From Candidatus Schekmanbacteria bacterium (GTDB taxonomy: Bacteria > Schekmanbacteria > GWA2-38-11 > J061), in contig JACRJM010000007.1 in NCBI GenBank assembly GCA_016219965.1, positions 1-64,000 on the forward strand: a stretch of 64,000 nucleotides of DNA, in the 5' to 3' direction. The stretch's first letter is position 1. Each line of letters opens with the position of its first letter. Below, piece by piece: positions 46,754-55,369 of this stretch. The position numbers were made by a program, and so were the translations under genes. Under the pieces are notes generated by a model, which was not told the DNA's origin, made no database searches, and was given only the letters and a program-made list of their open reading frames with translations.

Positions 46754-48181
46754 ATGCAAGGATCAAAAAACCAGCAGGGAGAGTCAGAGAACAAAAGTCA
46801 CGGGCATAGCCACTCTCACGGTCATCCTCATGGAAAGATTTCAATAGATCTCACTGAAGGGAATATATCAAAAAATCTCTGGTCACTGGCATCACCTATG
46901 ATTATAAGCCAGATAGTACAGACCGTATTCTATATCGCTGACCTCATATTCGTTGGAATGGTCGGTTCAACCGCCATAGCATCGGTATCAATTGCAACTA
47001 TATTCATGATGACACTTTCAACCGCGGCTCATGGACTCTCTATCGGAACAACCGCCATAATCGCCAGATTAGTAGGGCAAAGAAAGGATGATGAAGCTGC
47101 ATTTATAGCCGGTCAGTCAATAATGTTATGTTTCCTGCTTGGGGCAGCAATTGGTATACCTGCATATTTCAAAGGAGAAGCCCTTTTCGGTTTTCTTGGC
47201 GCAAATGAAGAACTTGTAAAGGTAGGAGTAGGCTATTTCAAGATATCACTGCTTGGCATATTTGCCCTTTTTCTGCAGTTTATAACAAGCTCTATATTCA
47301 GGGCAACCGGGGAGGCAAGGATATCCATGCTTCTTACCCTCATGGCAACAGCACTTCACTTTATCTTTGATCCGCTTCTCATATTCGGCATAGGTCCTTT
47401 CCCCAAACTTGGCGTGAACGGTGCTGCGTACGCATCAATAATAGCACTGGTCATATCTTCAGCCACCGGTACCATAATGCTTCTTAGCGGATCATACAGG
47501 ATTAAGGTTGTTGCCAAAGACTTTACTATAAATCTCTCCGCACTATGGAGGATATTTAAAATAGCCATACCTGCAGCTTCAAGAAGACTGATACGCGATG
47601 CAGCCAGAATGGTAATGATGAAAATAGTGGCCATCTATGGAACAAGCGCAATCGCCGCCTATGGCATAGGGATGAGACTTGACATGATAGCAATGCTCCC
47701 CGGGATGGGTCTCTCTGCTGCAACGTCAACACTGGTAGGACAAAACCTTGGCGCAGGGAAACCGGAAAACTCCGAAAAAAGCACATGGATATCAGTAAAA
47801 CATCTTAGCCTCATTATGTCAGTGTTCGCGGTGATATTTTTTGTATTTGCTCCTTATATTATTTCAATGTTTGACAGGGCTTCCAATGTAATCTCTGCAG
47901 GTACTGAATATATGCATTATATTTCGATATCATACATTTTCGTTGCAATAATAATGGTTATTGGAGGAGCATTTAATGGTGCAGGCGACGCCATGTCCCC
48001 TCTTGTGATTTCAGGATCAGCAGCATGGATATTGCAACTTCCTCTGGCAGGTTTACTTGCAACAAAAATGAGTTTCGGCCCTGCGGGAATATGGGGAGCG
48101 ATCCTGCTCAGTGCAATAATAGAGTCAGCCGCCTTTCTCATCTGGTTTAAGCAGGGCAACTGGAAATTAAAAAAAGTTTAA
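46754..48181 (+). CDS. MATE-family exporter with His-rich N-terminus
   Basis: 475 aa with twelve membrane helices, two homologous MatE halves (GNISKNLWSLASPMI at the start of the first). Unusually, a cytosolic extension contains six alternating histidines at 16-26 (HGHSHSHGHPH), a metal-binding tail not usual in MATE drug exporters. Inserted between the large and small chelatase subunits with gaps of 25 and 35 nt, it may export the metal chelate, its macrocycle or a toxic metal complex. That is inference. The family normally uses Na+ or H+ gradients. Confidence 0.9.
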   Translation: MQGSKNQQGESENKSHGHSHSHGHPHGKISIDLTEGNISKNLWSLASPMIISQIVQTVFYIADLIFVGMVGSTAIASVSIATIFMMTLSTAAHGLSIGTTAIIARLVGQRKDDEAAFIAGQSIMLCFLLGAAIGIPAYFKGEALFGFLGANEELVKVGVGYFKISLLGIFALFLQFITSSIFRATGEARISMLLTLMATALHFIFDPLLIFGIGPFPKLGVNGAAYASIIALVISSATGTIMLLSGSYRIKVVAKDFTINLSALWRIFKIAIPAASRRLIRDAARMVMMKIVAIYGTSAIAAYGIGMRLDMIAMLPGMGLSAATSTLVGQNLGAGKPENSEKSTWISVKHLSLIMSVFAVIFFVFAPYIISMFDRASNVISAGTEYMHYISISYIFVAIIMVIGGAFNGAGDAMSPLVISGSAAWILQLPLAGLLATKMSFGPAGIWGAILLSAIIESAAFLIWFKQGNWKLKKV

Positions 48182-48216
48182 TATCTATTAATATCTAACA
48201 GAGCCTGGAGAGATAT

Positions 48217-49302
48217 ATGAGTGAAAAAAAGGAAAAAGTAAAAAGGACTCTCTATCCATTTATTTCAATAGTGGGACAGGAGGAAATGAAGCTTGCCCTT
48301 GAGCTTAATGCCGTTAATCCTTCTATAGGCGGAGTGCTTATCAGAGGAGAAAAAGGGACTGGAAAATCAACAGCAGTAAGAGCACTTGCCGAGATTCTTC
48401 CAGACGTAGCAGTTATAAAGGGATGCCCCTTCAACTGTTCTCCCGACAGCGGAGCATCGCTATGCCCCTATTGCAGGGAAAACTTAGATAAAGCGGATGG
48501 GGACATGACAAAGCTTCCGGTTGAACACAGGAAGATGAAGGTTGTTGACCTTCCCCTGGGAGTAACGGAAGACAGATTGCTTGGAAGCCTTGATATAGAA
48601 AAGGCAATAAAGGAAGGAAAGAGAGAACTCGAGCCCGGGATACTCGCTGAGGTTAACGGCGGTATTCTTTACGTTGACGAGATAAACCTCCTTGATGACC
48701 ATGTTGTTGACGTTCTCCTCGATGCTGCAACCTCAGGTGTAAATGTCGTGGAAAGGGAGGGGATATCATTCTCCCATCCTTCAAAATTCATACTCGTAGG
48801 AACAATGAACCCGGAAGAAGGGGAACTTCGCCCGCAGCTTCTTGACAGGATTGCAATACACGTCAACGTTGAAGGGCTTCAAAACGTAGATGACAGGGTG
48901 AACATAACCCTGCTCAGGAATGAATTTGAAATGGACCCGGTCAAGTTCAACGATAAATACAGGAAGGAGAGCGAAAATCTCTGTAAAAAAATAATTAACG
49001 CCGGCAAGCTCATCGACAGCGTGGAAATATCAGAAAAAGCGCTTGGACTTATATGCCGCATATGCCAGGAGCTTTCCGTTGAAGGACACAGGCCTGACTC
49101 AATGGTCGCAAAAGCCGCAACAACTCTTGCTGCTTTCAGGGGAAGAAAAAAAGTAACCATTGCAGACATTAAAACAGCTGTTAAATACATCCTCACATTC
49201 CGTATCAAACGGGTACCATTCAAATCTGAAGAACATCACGTAACATTCCTTGACGAAGTTGTGGTGAGACTGTCTAAGGAAAAGGGGCTGGAGGTAAACT
49301 AA
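48217..49302 (+). CDS. BchI-type chelatase AAA+ subunit, copy 1
   Basis: 361 aa AAA+ ATPase. Walker A GEKGTGKS (44-51), Walker B LYVDEIN with D154-E155, sensor I in [13 protein letters not shown], and a C-terminal lid. Between Walker A and the helical insert lies a four-cysteine cluster, Cx3C-x8-CxxC (C70, C74, C83, C86), likely a structural zinc site. BchI hexamers drive metal insertion together with the D and H subunits. ATPase motifs look intact. The stop is separated by only 1 nt from the next gene. Confidence 0.9.
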   Translation: MSEKKEKVKRTLYPFISIVGQEEMKLALELNAVNPSIGGVLIRGEKGTGKSTAVRALAEILPDVAVIKGCPFNCSPDSGASLCPYCRENLDKADGDMTKLPVEHRKMKVVDLPLGVTEDRLLGSLDIEKAIKEGKRELEPGILAEVNGGILYVDEINLLDDHVVDVLLDAATSGVNVVEREGISFSHPSKFILVGTMNPEEGELRPQLLDRIAIHVNVEGLQNVDDRVNITLLRNEFEMDPVKFNDKYRKESENLCKKIINAGKLIDSVEISEKALGLICRICQELSVEGHRPDSMVAKAATTLAAFRGRKKVTIADIKTAVKYILTFRIKRVPFKSEEHHVTFLDEVVVRLSKEKGLEVN

Positions 49303-49303
49303 T

Positions 49304-51355
49304 ATGGCTATGAACAAGCAAATTAAAGCCTCCCGAGTTCTCTATCCTTTTTCTGCCATGGTCGGGCAGGAAAACATGAAGCTTGCCCTCATCCTGAATG
49401 CAATCAACCCCCAGATAGGCGGGGTACTGATAAGAGGTGAGAAAGGGACCGGGAAATCAACCCTGGTCAGAGCCCTTGCAGAAATACTGCCATCCATTGA
49501 TGTAGTCGAAGGATGCGCCTTTAACTGTAATCCTCACATCTTCACTGAGCTATGCCCCAAATGCCGTACAGATGTTCTCGAGGGGAAAGGCCTCAGGATA
49601 AAAAAAACGCAGGTCAAAGTTGTTGACCTTCCACTGGGCTCTACTGAGGACAGGCTCGTAGGCTCCCTCGACATAGAGCAGGCGGTAAAATTCGGCAAAA
49701 AAGTTCTTGAACCCGGTATACTTGCAGATGCAAACCAGGGAATACTCTACGTTGACGAGATAAACCTGCTCGACGATCATGTGATAGATGTTCTGCTTGA
49801 TGTAGCAGCTTCCGGAGTTAACACAGTTGAAAGGGAGGGGATATCATTTTCCCATCCATCAAGATTTATTCTCGTGGGCACCATGAATCCAGAGGAAGGG
49901 GAGTTGAGGCACCAGCTCTTAGACCGGATCGCTCTGCATGTTGAGGTTAAAGCCCTTGACTCAATAGATGACCGTGTTTCAGTGACACAGCTCCGCAACC
50001 AGTTCGAGAGTACCCCAGATGCTTTCAGGAAAAAATATTCAGTCAAAAGCAGCGATCTTAAAAAGAAAATTGTAGATTCACAGGATTTACTGAAAGAGAT
50101 AGATATCCCGGACAGGACAATGATGCTTGTATGTAAAATGTGCAGAGAGCTTGACGTTGAAGGCCACAGACCTGATGTGATGATTCTTAAGACGGCTTCT
50201 ACCATAGCAGCTTACGAAGGACGAAAGGAAATGACGCAGGAGGACGTGAAGAAAGCAGGCGAGCTTATACTCCCCTGCCGTATCCGTTCCCTTCCTTATG
50301 GTGAAGAATCTTCAACTGATGAGTTGATAGACCAGCTTGTTGACGAGCTCTCACAAGAGATGGAAGAATTCATGCCTCCCTCTGATAGTGACGCAGAGCT
50401 TGAATCAACTGACGAACAGGAAGAAAAAATTGAAGGGCAGATACACCGGATCGGGACCCCTGTTGAAATACCCAAGCAGATGACAAAGAAAAAGGCTGAC
50501 CGCAAAATGCGTTCAGGCTCAGGAAAAAGAATAAAGTCTATTTCGTCCGGAAGAAAGGGAAGATACATTAAACACAGCATCCCCCAGGATGACATCATTG
50601 ACATAGCCTTTGATGCGACAGTCCGCGCTGCTGCACCTCACCAGAGAAGCAGAAGGGAAAAGGAACCATCCAAACATGCCCTGTTAATAAAAAAAGATGA
50701 CATCAGGAGAAAGATACGCCAGAGCAAGGTTTCATCCCTTATCGTTCTTCTTGTTGATGCAAGCGGGACAATGGGAGCACTTGACAGGATGGAATGCGCA
50801 AAGGGAGCAGTATTCTCGCTCCTCATGGATGCTTACCAGAGCAGGGACAAGGTAGCAATGGTTGCATTCAGAGGAAATGACGCGCAGGTAATACTTCCGC
50901 CGACTAACGGGGTCGAGCTTGCAAGGAAACTCCTCACTGACCTCCCCACAGGAGGGAAAACCCCTCTCGCGCTGGGGATGATGAAGGCATTAAACCTTAT
51001 AAAAACTGAGAAGAAAAAGGATGACACAATTGTACCGCTCCTCGTTCTTCTCACAGACGGAAGAGCGAACATATCCATAGTAGCGGATGCAGACCCGATG
51101 GAGGAGATAAAAAAGTTATCAGAGATGATCGCCTCTGAAGACATATACACAGTAATGATTGACACTGAAGTGACAAAGAAAATGAGGTTCCTGAATTTCT
51201 CCTACGGATTTGCAAAGGATATCGCTGAAGCATTGGGAGCAAAATACTACCGAATAGACCAGCTCGACTACCAGAGTCTTGGCTCACTTATTACGATGGA
51301 AAAGAAGATGGCATTCGACCAGGTGGAAAGACAACCAACAGTCTCTTTAAGATAA
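49304..51355 (+). CDS. BchI-BchD fusion: AAA+ and VWA chelatase subunit
   Basis: 683 aa. An N-terminal AAA+ domain (to ~340) with Walker A GEKGTGKS (45-52), cysteine cluster C71, C75, C84, C87 and Walker B D151-E152 is nearly a copy of the gene before. A charged linker (about 355-465) runs from acidic to basic, as in BchD. A VWA domain (about 470-683) has the MIDAS motif DASGTMG at about 485-491. BchD-type subunits dock I-type rings to the H subunit. Classical BchD has a degenerate ATPase, while here Walker A and B are intact. Confidence 0.9.
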   Translation: MAMNKQIKASRVLYPFSAMVGQENMKLALILNAINPQIGGVLIRGEKGTGKSTLVRALAEILPSIDVVEGCAFNCNPHIFTELCPKCRTDVLEGKGLRIKKTQVKVVDLPLGSTEDRLVGSLDIEQAVKFGKKVLEPGILADANQGILYVDEINLLDDHVIDVLLDVAASGVNTVEREGISFSHPSRFILVGTMNPEEGELRHQLLDRIALHVEVKALDSIDDRVSVTQLRNQFESTPDAFRKKYSVKSSDLKKKIVDSQDLLKEIDIPDRTMMLVCKMCRELDVEGHRPDVMILKTASTIAAYEGRKEMTQEDVKKAGELILPCRIRSLPYGEESSTDELIDQLVDELSQEMEEFMPPSDSDAELESTDEQEEKIEGQIHRIGTPVEIPKQMTKKKADRKMRSGSGKRIKSISSGRKGRYIKHSIPQDDIIDIAFDATVRAAAPHQRSRREKEPSKHALLIKKDDIRRKIRQSKVSSLIVLLVDASGTMGALDRMECAKGAVFSLLMDAYQSRDKVAMVAFRGNDAQVILPPTNGVELARKLLTDLPTGGKTPLALGMMKALNLIKTEKKKDDTIVPLLVLLTDGRANISIVADADPMEEIKKLSEMIASEDIYTVMIDTEVTKKMRFLNFSYGFAKDIAEALGAKYYRIDQLDYQSLGSLITMEKKMAFDQVERQPTVSLR

Positions 51356-51368
51356 AGGATGATGTGAA

Positions 51369-52520
51369 ATGGCAAAAAAACAAAAACAGACCAAAACAGA
51401 AAGCAGTGCCTTTACAACCGGAAGGACTAACTTTCCCTTTGCAGCAATAGTTGGACAGGAAAAGATGAAGATGGCATTAATCCTCAATGCAATCAATCCG
51501 CAGATAGGAGGAGTGCTCATAAGGGGAGAAAGAGGGACCGCAAAGACTACCGCAGTAAGAGGACTGGCAGAGATACTCCCCGGAATAGATGTAGTTGACG
51601 GGTGCAAGTTCCGCTGTAATCCCTTTGAACCGGGAAAGATGTGTTCCTCCTGCCGTGACGAATACGACAAAAAGAAAAAACTTCCCCATGTAAAACAGAA
51701 GATGCACATAGCGGAGCTTCCTGTGGGAGCAACCGAGGACAGGGTCGTAGGAACGCTCAACCTTGAAACAGCAATAAAGGAAGGAATAAAAGCCCTTGAA
51801 ACAGGAATCCTCGCAGATGCAAACCGTGGGATACTTTACATAGACAACATCAATCTCCTTGATGACCATATTATGGATGTACTTCTTGATTCTGCTGCCA
51901 TGGGGGTAAACGTGATTGAAAGAGAAGGTGTGTCTGTCTCTCATCCCGCACACTTCATTCTTGTAGGCACAATGAATCCGGAAGAAGGAGAGTTACGGCC
52001 GCAGCTTCACGACAGACTCGCCTTCCATGTGGAAGTAAAAGGGATGTCAGACCTTAACTCAAGGGTGCAGATAGCAAAAAGGATAAGGGAGTTTGAAAAA
52101 GATCCAATCCTTTTCAAGTCACGCTTTGAAGCACAGAGCAGGGAAATTACTGAAAAGATAATCAGGGCAAGGGACATGATTAACAATGTTAAAATATCAG
52201 AATATTTCCTACGAATAATCGCCCGCATGTGCATTGAGCTTGATGTCGACGGCCATCGTCCTGATATTATTATCGCAAGGGGTGCAAAGACCAAAGCAGC
52301 ATATGATGGAAGACATGAAGTGGTGGAAGAAGATGTAAGGCTTGCAAGCGAATTGACTTTAGGCTTCAGGATGAGGAGAACGCCATTCGAGGATGCAGCC
52401 CTTGCTACAGGGAAGTTCCAGCAGGTTCTTGACTATGCAAAACAGATGGAAGATAACGCAGCCAAAGAAAAGAAAAAAGGAAAAAGTAAACAAAAGGCTG
52501 ACACAGCACCTGCATCCTAA
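51369..52520 (+). CDS. BchI-type chelatase AAA+ subunit, copy 3, with altered Walker B
   Basis: 383 aa, third I-type AAA+ protein in a row. Walker A GERGTAKT (53-60) is intact, and the cysteine cluster C79, C83, C92, C95 is conserved. Walker B, however, reads ILYIDNIN: the catalytic glutamate is Asn160 (codon AAC), whereas both sister genes have DEIN. The protein should bind ATP but hydrolyse it poorly, so it may regulate the ring or act as a non-hydrolysing partner. A lysine-rich tail (about 350-383) is unique to this copy. It is 13 nt from the VWA fusion gene. Confidence 0.9.
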   Translation: MAKKQKQTKTESSAFTTGRTNFPFAAIVGQEKMKMALILNAINPQIGGVLIRGERGTAKTTAVRGLAEILPGIDVVDGCKFRCNPFEPGKMCSSCRDEYDKKKKLPHVKQKMHIAELPVGATEDRVVGTLNLETAIKEGIKALETGILADANRGILYIDNINLLDDHIMDVLLDSAAMGVNVIEREGVSVSHPAHFILVGTMNPEEGELRPQLHDRLAFHVEVKGMSDLNSRVQIAKRIREFEKDPILFKSRFEAQSREITEKIIRARDMINNVKISEYFLRIIARMCIELDVDGHRPDIIIARGAKTKAAYDGRHEVVEEDVRLASELTLGFRMRRTPFEDAALATGKFQQVLDYAKQMEDNAAKEKKKGKSKQKADTAPAS

Positions 52521-52554
52521 GTACAATAAATCAGTTTTTTAAGGAGCGATTCCA

Positions 52555-53409
52555 ATGCACGACATTAACCGTGATAAATTCTTCGAAAAGATTTCAGCGG
52601 AAAAGAAAAAGGGACGCAGCAAACCACAGGGTGGCGAATCCCATACATCATCTCACGGGCACAGCCATGATGATCATGATGAAGAAAAAAATCATACACA
52701 CGGCAAACATGAACATAGGCACAACGAGCACGAAACAAAGCATTCTCACCAGCATGATGAAGATAATCACCATGAACATGACAAAGACAATGAACATGAT
52801 CATCACGAACACGATGAACACAAGCACGACGAGCATGACCATGACAAAGCTCACGGGCACCGCCACGACCATGATGAACATGATGAAGACAATGACGAAC
52901 ATTACGGGCATGAACACGACCACGACGAAGATGACCTTGAAGGCCATTCTCATGACGACCACACACATGGCCATGATCACGGCTCATTCGTAGACCGCGC
53001 CTATGTGCATGTCCATGGCCATTCCCACAGGATAAAGCATGATCACACCCATGCGCATAGCCCTGAAGGAGAAAGTGTAATACACAAGATTTTCAACAAT
53101 CCGTTGAGAGACTGGTTTGCACTGATTTTCATGTGTGCACTTTTAGCGGCAAGCCAGCAGTTTGCCATGAGCGACACTCTAAAAGATGGACTATTGATAA
53201 TAGTAACCGTAACAGGGCTTTTCCCTCTTGTAAAAAACGCATTGCTTCAGGGTCTGATGAAGAAAAAGCTGACCCCTGAATTGCCGGCAGCCCTGTTGCT
53301 GATTTTGCTTCTTGCAAATGAAAGATTTTTCATCGCAGCCTTAGCGGCTCTTCTCTTATTTCTGGGAAGTTTCCTTAACCTTGATTTCTCATGGGGAGAA
53401 AAGGACTAA
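52555..53409 (+). CDS. His-rich protein with partial P1B-ATPase membrane domain
   Basis: 284 aa. Residues 30-175 are composed almost entirely of His, Asp, Glu, Lys and Gly, with about 48 histidines, a high-capacity site for Zn, Ni, Co or similar ions. The C-terminal part (about 190-284) has four hydrophobic segments. It aligns by eye with the first membrane helices of the P1B ATPase encoded 3 nt downstream: GLFPLVKNALLQGLM against GLPIVKNSIRAIF. Both proteins also begin MHDI-x-R. The ATPase catalytic domains are missing. I infer a metal-buffering or delivery partner that arose by duplication and truncation. Confidence 0.8.
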   Translation: MHDINRDKFFEKISAEKKKGRSKPQGGESHTSSHGHSHDDHDEEKNHTHGKHEHRHNEHETKHSHQHDEDNHHEHDKDNEHDHHEHDEHKHDEHDHDKAHGHRHDHDEHDEDNDEHYGHEHDHDEDDLEGHSHDDHTHGHDHGSFVDRAYVHVHGHSHRIKHDHTHAHSPEGESVIHKIFNNPLRDWFALIFMCALLAASQQFAMSDTLKDGLLIIVTVTGLFPLVKNALLQGLMKKKLTPELPAALLLILLLANERFFIAALAALLLFLGSFLNLDFSWGEKD

Positions 53410-53412
53410 AAC

Positions 53413-55350
53413 ATGCATGATATAAGCAGAGAATCTATACTACCGGGAAGTGTCGCCGCATCAGTTGGTGAGCACGATCATCATCTGTCAACATTCAATA
53501 TAGAAAAGGTTGAGACTTTTTTTTCTCCTGTTGTCTCCATAATTCTTATTCTTTCTTCTTTCTTTTCAGGCGGGGATAAAACAAGGCTCGGCATTTACCT
53601 TTCCCTTTCAGCATGTGTTTTAAGCGGTTTGCCAATAGTAAAAAATTCGATTCGGGCAATATTTGTGGACGTAAGACTTAACGCCGAGTTCTTAGTCACC
53701 TGCGCGCTCACAGCCTCAATATGGGTCGGAGAATACATGGCAGGCGCCATCGTAGTCCTTATGATGAATGTTGGAGAGCTCCTTGAAGACCTGACCATTG
53801 CAAAGACCGGCGAGGCAATAAGGAAGTTAATTGCCATCACTCCCCAATCTGCGACAGTCATAAGATACGGAATGGAAGAAAGGGTTGACATAGAAGATGT
53901 TATGAAGAACGACCGTGTCCTTGTAAAGCCCGGGGAAAAGATACCTGTTGATGGTTACATCGAGACAGGAAAAGCAGAAATCGAAGAGGCGACTATTACT
54001 GGCGAGCCTCTTCCAGTAACAAAAGAGGAAGGGGATAGCGTTTTTGGCGGAACAATAAACAGGAACGGCGTACTTATAATAAGAGCAACAAGGGTCGGCA
54101 GGGAAACAACTCTTTCAAAGATAGTGGAAATGGTAAAAAAGGCTCAGGCTGAAAAGCCTCCCATAGAAAGAATAGCAGACCGTTTTTCAAGCTGGTTCAC
54201 CCCGGCAATTCTGATTTTCAGCGGCGCTGTTTATTTTTTTACAGGCGAGATAATCCGCTCTGTATCCGTACTCGTTGTTGCATGCCCATGTGCTTTAGTA
54301 ATCGCCACACCAACAGCGGTAGTTGCCGGTATAGGCAACGCTGCCCGGAAAGGGATACTGATTAAAGGTGGGGCTGTCTTAGAAACAATGGGACGTATCA
54401 CGTCATTCGTATTTGATAAGACAGGCACTCTAACATTCGGAAAACCTATGGTAGAGGAGATTCTCCCTCTCGAAGGTTTTAGCGACAAAGCTGTAATAGA
54501 ACTCGCCGCAATGGCTGAGAAAAGGTCAATCCATTCCCTTGCGCATGCCATTCTTGAAAAAGCTCAGGAAATGGGGCTTACAATACCGGCACCGGACAAT
54601 AGTGAAACCATTGTGGGCAGAGGAATCAAGGCAGAGATAGGCGGGGACAAGATAATCTTAGGGAATAAGAAAATATTCACGGATGAGGGAATCCATATCC
54701 CTGAGGATTGCCATATTTTCATAGACGGTCATTCCCGGAACGGGAACACTTCAATAATAGTAGGGCTTAATGGAAAGATTGCAGGCATTGTGGCAGTGTC
54801 AGACAGGATAAGGGAAGAAGTTGGAGAAACTATCAGTGATCTCAGAAAACTTGGGGCAAAAAACATAGTCATGCTTACAGGTGACAGAAAGGAATCTGCA
54901 ACAAAGGCTACAGAGGGAATAGACTTTGACAGGATAGAAGCTGAACTTCTCCCCGAAGACAAGGTCATCCATATAACTAGGATGAAGAATTCTGGTGAAA
55001 AAGTTGCAATGGTGGGAGACGGGATAAATGATGCCCCTGCCCTTGCCCTTGCTGATGTGGGCATTGCAATGGGAGGAGGCGGAACGGACATAGCCATAGA
55101 GTCGGCTGATATCGCCCTAATCTCCGATGATATTTCAAAAATCCCTGAAGGGATTGCCCTTGGAAAGAAAACGATTCAGATCATAAAACAAAGCTTGTTG
55201 ATGTCTGTGATAATAAATGCGGGAGCGCTGTTCTTTGCCTCCACAGGATATCTAGGTCCTATAGGCGGAGCCATAGTCCACAACATCGGTTCCATATTAG
55301 TCGTCGGCAACTCCTCAAGGCTCATCACATACGGGTACAGGAAGAGGTAA
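53413..55350 (+). CDS. P1B-type heavy-metal ATPase
   Basis: 645 aa P-type ATPase. The CPC metal site is at 291-293 (VACPCALV), the phosphorylation site at D335 (DKTGT), the actuator TGEP is in ATITGEPLPV, and the hinge is MVGDGINDAPALA. No N-terminal CxxC HMA domain is present; a short EHDHH stretch (about 19-23) may bind metal. The last helices carry HNIGSILVVGNS, with a histidine where the Zn/Cd subtype has D-x-G and the Co subtype HEGS. The ion is therefore uncertain. It closes the operon; AGGACT precedes the ATG. Confidence 0.93.
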   Translation: MHDISRESILPGSVAASVGEHDHHLSTFNIEKVETFFSPVVSIILILSSFFSGGDKTRLGIYLSLSACVLSGLPIVKNSIRAIFVDVRLNAEFLVTCALTASIWVGEYMAGAIVVLMMNVGELLEDLTIAKTGEAIRKLIAITPQSATVIRYGMEERVDIEDVMKNDRVLVKPGEKIPVDGYIETGKAEIEEATITGEPLPVTKEEGDSVFGGTINRNGVLIIRATRVGRETTLSKIVEMVKKAQAEKPPIERIADRFSSWFTPAILIFSGAVYFFTGEIIRSVSVLVVACPCALVIATPTAVVAGIGNAARKGILIKGGAVLETMGRITSFVFDKTGTLTFGKPMVEEILPLEGFSDKAVIELAAMAEKRSIHSLAHAILEKAQEMGLTIPAPDNSETIVGRGIKAEIGGDKIILGNKKIFTDEGIHIPEDCHIFIDGHSRNGNTSIIVGLNGKIAGIVAVSDRIREEVGETISDLRKLGAKNIVMLTGDRKESATKATEGIDFDRIEAELLPEDKVIHITRMKNSGEKVAMVGDGINDAPALALADVGIAMGGGGTDIAIESADIALISDDISKIPEGIALGKKTIQIIKQSLLMSVIINAGALFFASTGYLGPIGGAIVHNIGSILVVGNSSRLITYGYRKR

Positions 55351-55369
55351 TTGTATTATTTTTTTTTAT

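Noticed and set aside
42829-52520. Operon read as a bacteriochlorophyll or B12 (cobaltochelatase) locus
   Set aside because: No bchM, bchE or cob/cbi genes are in the window; the large subunit has the BchH N-terminal domain, but the setting is metal transport, so metal and macrocycle stay open.
52565-52993. Overlapping 110-140 aa frames in other frames of the His-rich gene
   Set aside because: They arise from the repetitive codons for His, Asp and Glu; biased composition and no ribosome binding sites.
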